A DNA stretch of 22,667 bases from CAZTCJ01 sp964612085 (GTDB lineage: Bacteria; Pseudomonadota; Alphaproteobacteria; JAJFIK01), in NCBI GenBank assembly GCA_964612085.1, contig CAZTCJ010000064.1:1-22667 (forward strand), in the 5' to 3' direction. Position numbers and translations under genes: made by a program. How positions within the stretch are numbered: position 1 is the first letter of the stretch; every line of letters begins with the position of its first letter. Positions 20,996 through 22,667 of this stretch are shown one piece after another. A model generated the notes under the pieces. It saw nothing but the letters and a program-made list of their open reading frames with translations. It was not told where the DNA came from and searched no databases.

Positions 20996-21604
20996 TCATG
21001 TGGCCCCCTGGAGGAACCCGGAGAGCGAAGCGGCGGCTTCACGAACCGCTTTTTCGACCGGCGGAGCGGTGCCCGCATCGATCAACCGGGCATAGTCAGC
21101 CGCCAGAATGATTGTAATCGTAAATATCTGCCGCAAGCGTGCCAGGAGAATGTCGTCCGGCACGGTCTCAAGGCTCGTCAGTACACGGTCTTTGATTGTT
21201 AAAGCGCAACGCGGCGAAAGATCATTGATGAGTTCGGATAAATTGAAGCGAGGATCTGTTACAAGCTGGACGAGAAAGTAGACGTAAAGCCGACCTTTCT
21301 CTTCTGAGCAGGCTTCAAACAAAGGCCCAACGGCCGCTTCCATGAGCGCTCCGACATCGCCGCCTTTTTCGCTGGCATCGAGTTCGGCGATGCGGGCAAG
21401 GCGGTTGGTTTCTATGGCGTGATACCTGTGCGCGAACACTTCCCTGATCAGTGTTTCAATGTCACCGAAATGGTAGTGGAGCGCGCTCTCATTGCGCGCG
21501 CCTGCCGCGCGCGTGATGTCTCGAACAGAAACTGAGCCGAGTCCCTTCTCCGCGAAAAGGCGCTCAGCGGCCCGGATCAGAGCGGATTTCGTATTTTGGC
21601 GCAT
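20996..21604 (-). CDS. TetR-family transcriptional regulator
   Basis: With ATG 21604 as start, the protein is 202 residues. The DNA-binding domain (about 4-50) reads SALIRAAERLFAEKGLGSVS then VRDITRAAGARNESALHYHF, a textbook TetR helix-turn-helix. The rest is a helical ligand domain with a second conserved patch (RLYVYFLVQLVTDPRF). The frame is open upstream to 21691, with an ATG at 21640, but TetR proteins usually begin just before the NTKSALIRAAERLF segment, and neither start has a strong ribosome-binding site. It is divergent from the EF-hand gene and next to a palindrome at 21628-21642. Target and ligand are unknown. Confidence 0.9.
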   Translation of the reverse strand: MRQNTKSALIRAAERLFAEKGLGSVSVRDITRAAGARNESALHYHFGDIETLIREVFAHRYHAIETNRLARIAELDASEKGGDVGALMEAAVGPLFEACSEEKGRLYVYFLVQLVTDPRFNLSELINDLSPRCALTIKDRVLTSLETVPDDILLARLRQIFTITIILAADYARLIDAGTAPPVEKAVREAAASLSGFLQGAT

Positions 21605-21627
21605 TTTGTGTTGTGTCGCTACGCATC

Positions 21628-21642
21628 TAATGATAGTCATTA
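21628..21642. promoter_or_regulatory. candidate TetR operator between regulator and EF-hand gene
   Basis: TAATGA-TAG-TCATTA has perfect 6-bp arms and lies 24 nt upstream of the proposed TetR start, overlapping the alternative ATG at 21640. The position fits autoregulation. The remainder of 21643-21872 is A/T-rich; it also holds CGTTCT-TG-AGAACG (21819-21832), a second inverted repeat nearer the EF-hand gene. Confidence 0.45.
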
Positions 21643-21872
21643 ACTTAAGTCGTCTTACGAACAAATTATAAAACGACCCCCTGCGATGCAATAGAGCGAA
21701 TGGTTTAAGTATGGGGTAGGCAGAAGATATCCATATAAACCATCTTCATGGCACACGCCCTGTCATTTTCATTAGTTGAATATGCCATTTCTGAAGCACT
21801 GAATACGCAAAGTATCCGCGTTCTTGAGAACGTCCAGAATGCCTCATACACCTTCTAAACACGGAGAGAGTG

Positions 21873-22187
21873 ATGACCCTCAAAAGAACGATCCTGGCTG
21901 CCGGCGCTCTGGCTACGTCGGTTCTGTGGTTGAACGGCGCAATGGCCCAACCGACCGAAGAGCAGCAGAAACTTGTTCAGGAAAATTTCAGGCAGGCCGA
22001 TGCCAATGAGGACAAAGCTCTCGACCGTGACGAGCTTGAGGCTTTTATCCGGGCCAATGCCGATGACGAGATCGGCAATGCCAAACGGGTCGTCAGGATG
22101 GGTATGTTTGACCGCGCTTTTAAGAGACTCGACAAAGATAAGAATGGCCTGGTCACCATCGAAGAGATTCGAGAGGAGAATAAATAA
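21873..22187 (+). CDS. small secreted EF-hand calcium-binding protein
   Basis: A 104-residue protein with signal peptide (about 1-25, ending GAMA|Q) and two canonical EF-hand loops. Loop 1 is DANEDKALDRDE (43-54), with ligands at positions 1, 3, 5, 9 and 12. Loop 2 is DKDKNGLVTIEE (87-98), with the usual Gly at position 6 and Glu at 12. A pair of EF hands should bind calcium cooperatively in the periplasm. I chose ATG 21873 over GTG 21870 because GGAGAGAG then has the better spacing. It is divergent from the TetR gene and followed by a strong terminator, so it is monocistronic. Confidence 0.9.
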   Translation: MTLKRTILAAGALATSVLWLNGAMAQPTEEQQKLVQENFRQADANEDKALDRDELEAFIRANADDEIGNAKRVVRMGMFDRAFKRLDKDKNGLVTIEEIREENK

Positions 22188-22225
22188 GAGCTAAAATATC
22201 TTATAACGTGCACTGAAGTAAAGCC

Positions 22226-22256
22226 AGGGATGCGGATATCCGCATCCCTCTTTTTT
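22226..22256 (+). terminator. intrinsic terminator after the EF-hand gene
   Basis: AGGGATGCGGAT (22226-22237) and its exact reverse complement (22238-22249) form an uninterrupted 24-bp palindrome, followed by C and six T (22251-22256). It ends the EF-hand transcript 39 nt after the stop codon. Confidence 0.9.
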
Positions 22257-22281
22257 GGGTATGAAGGGTTGCGAGGGCGTG

Positions 22282-22667
22282 GTGAAACGCGGCGTATCTT
22301 ATTCAGTGCCTTTCGTATCAGGCGGGCAGCGTTTTGGCAGCCGTCACTGGTATGCGGCCAGCGTAAAGCTCATGTTCGCCTGTGCCCTGTCCGCCTGCAC
22401 CCTGACACCGGACGCTGAGCCGCCGGAAATCATTGCAAAGATCCAAACCCTGCCGACCTATCCCACGGCCCGGCAAGATCAAGGCAAATCTGTTTCCTTG
22501 TTCGATCACCCGGCCGGTTGGTGGCAGCGCGTGGGGAGCGGCGAACTCGACGAACTTATCCGTCTCCTGACGGAACGCAATTTTGAAATCGCGGAAGCCA
22601 AGGCGCGCTATCAACAGGCTCTCGCGCGGACACGTCAAGTTCGCGCAGGCCGCCTGCCAGCGGTCTC
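22282..22667 (+). CDS. RND efflux system outer-membrane lipoprotein (NodT/TolC family), N-terminal part
   Basis: The frame runs off the right edge after about 128 codons. It shows a lipobox-like MFACALSACTL, then a typical NodT-family start: a polar linker, WWQRVGSGELDELIRLLTER, NFEIAEAKARYQQALARTRQ and AGRLPAV, matching the pattern WW-x-x-F-x-D-x-x-L-x-x-LI. Such proteins form the outer-membrane duct of RND or MFS efflux pumps. The start is uncertain: GTG 22282 has GAGGG just upstream, ATG 22261 is in frame, and ATG 22372 would leave only an 8-residue signal. The usual mature length is about 450-480 residues. Confidence 0.85.
   Translation, partial: MKRGVSYSVPFVSGGQRFGSRHWYAASVKLMFACALSACTLTPDAEPPEIIAKIQTLPTYPTARQDQGKSVSLFDHPAGWWQRVGSGELDELIRLLTERNFEIAEAKARYQQALARTRQVRAGRLPAV

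Noticed and set aside
21749..21764. TGGCACACGCCCTGTC upstream of the EF-hand gene as a third sigma-54 promoter
   Set aside because: The -24 part is perfect, but the -12 position reads GT instead of GC, and TTGC is missing.
21819..21832. CGTTCT-TG-AGAACG as an alphaproteobacterial LexA box
   Set aside because: The alphaproteobacterial SOS box is a direct repeat GAAC-N7-GAAC or GTTC-N7-GTTC; this is a compact inverted repeat.

Overview
The window reads as an alphaproteobacterial chromosome segment. The genes are GC-rich and tightly packed, with short gaps and Shine-Dalgarno sites. It carries a DUF3126 protein and two PEP-CTERM proteins of the PEPxxW type. I cannot name the genus from sequence alone.

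Layout. (a) 1-2096: the end of a 3-oxoacid CoA-transferase subunit B gene, overlapped by an M48 metalloprotease lipoprotein gene, then a single-span membrane protein. (b) 2119-3618: two small membrane proteins on the minus strand, divergent from a TetR regulator. The 75-bp gap holds two matched 16-bp palindromes lying on a plausible minus-strand promoter. (c) 3621-4494 (minus): DUF3126 and a six-cysteine secreted protein. (d) 4651-8254 (plus): a copper-handling group (PCuAC chaperone with a His-rich tail, DUF2946-like protein, Met/His-rich outer-membrane barrel), followed at 7 nt by a PuuB-like FAD oxidoreductase. (e) 8255-8425: REP-like inverted repeats. (f) 8426-9859 (minus): cysE and queF. 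(g) 10004-14076 (plus): a run of a crotonase lacking both hydratase glutamates, a YkuD-family enzyme, a nitronate monooxygenase-like protein, an ICMT/PEMT-type membrane methyltransferase and an SDR. (h) 14077-15922: a gene relic, a membrane-anchored NYN nuclease-like protein and a convergent membrane protein.

(i) 16302-17777 is the part I find most interesting. Two diverged tandem paralogs, both secreted PEP-CTERM proteins, each have their own -24/-12 sigma-54 promoter with exact GG-N10-GC spacing and their own hairpin terminator. This fits a PEP-CTERM/exosortase surface-protein regulon under RpoN. No exosortase or PrsK/PrsR-type regulator gene lies in the window.

(j) 17898-22667: a secreted SnoaL-like protein; then a scar holding a one-base-frameshifted small gene and the first 38 codons of an acyl-CoA dehydrogenase; then a visibly more A/T-rich segment with a membrane-anchored DJ-1/PfpI protein, an unrecognised secreted protein, a TetR regulator and a divergent secreted EF-hand protein; and finally the start of a NodT-type efflux outer-membrane lipoprotein. 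The scar at about 18842 looks like the edge of a replaced or inserted segment.
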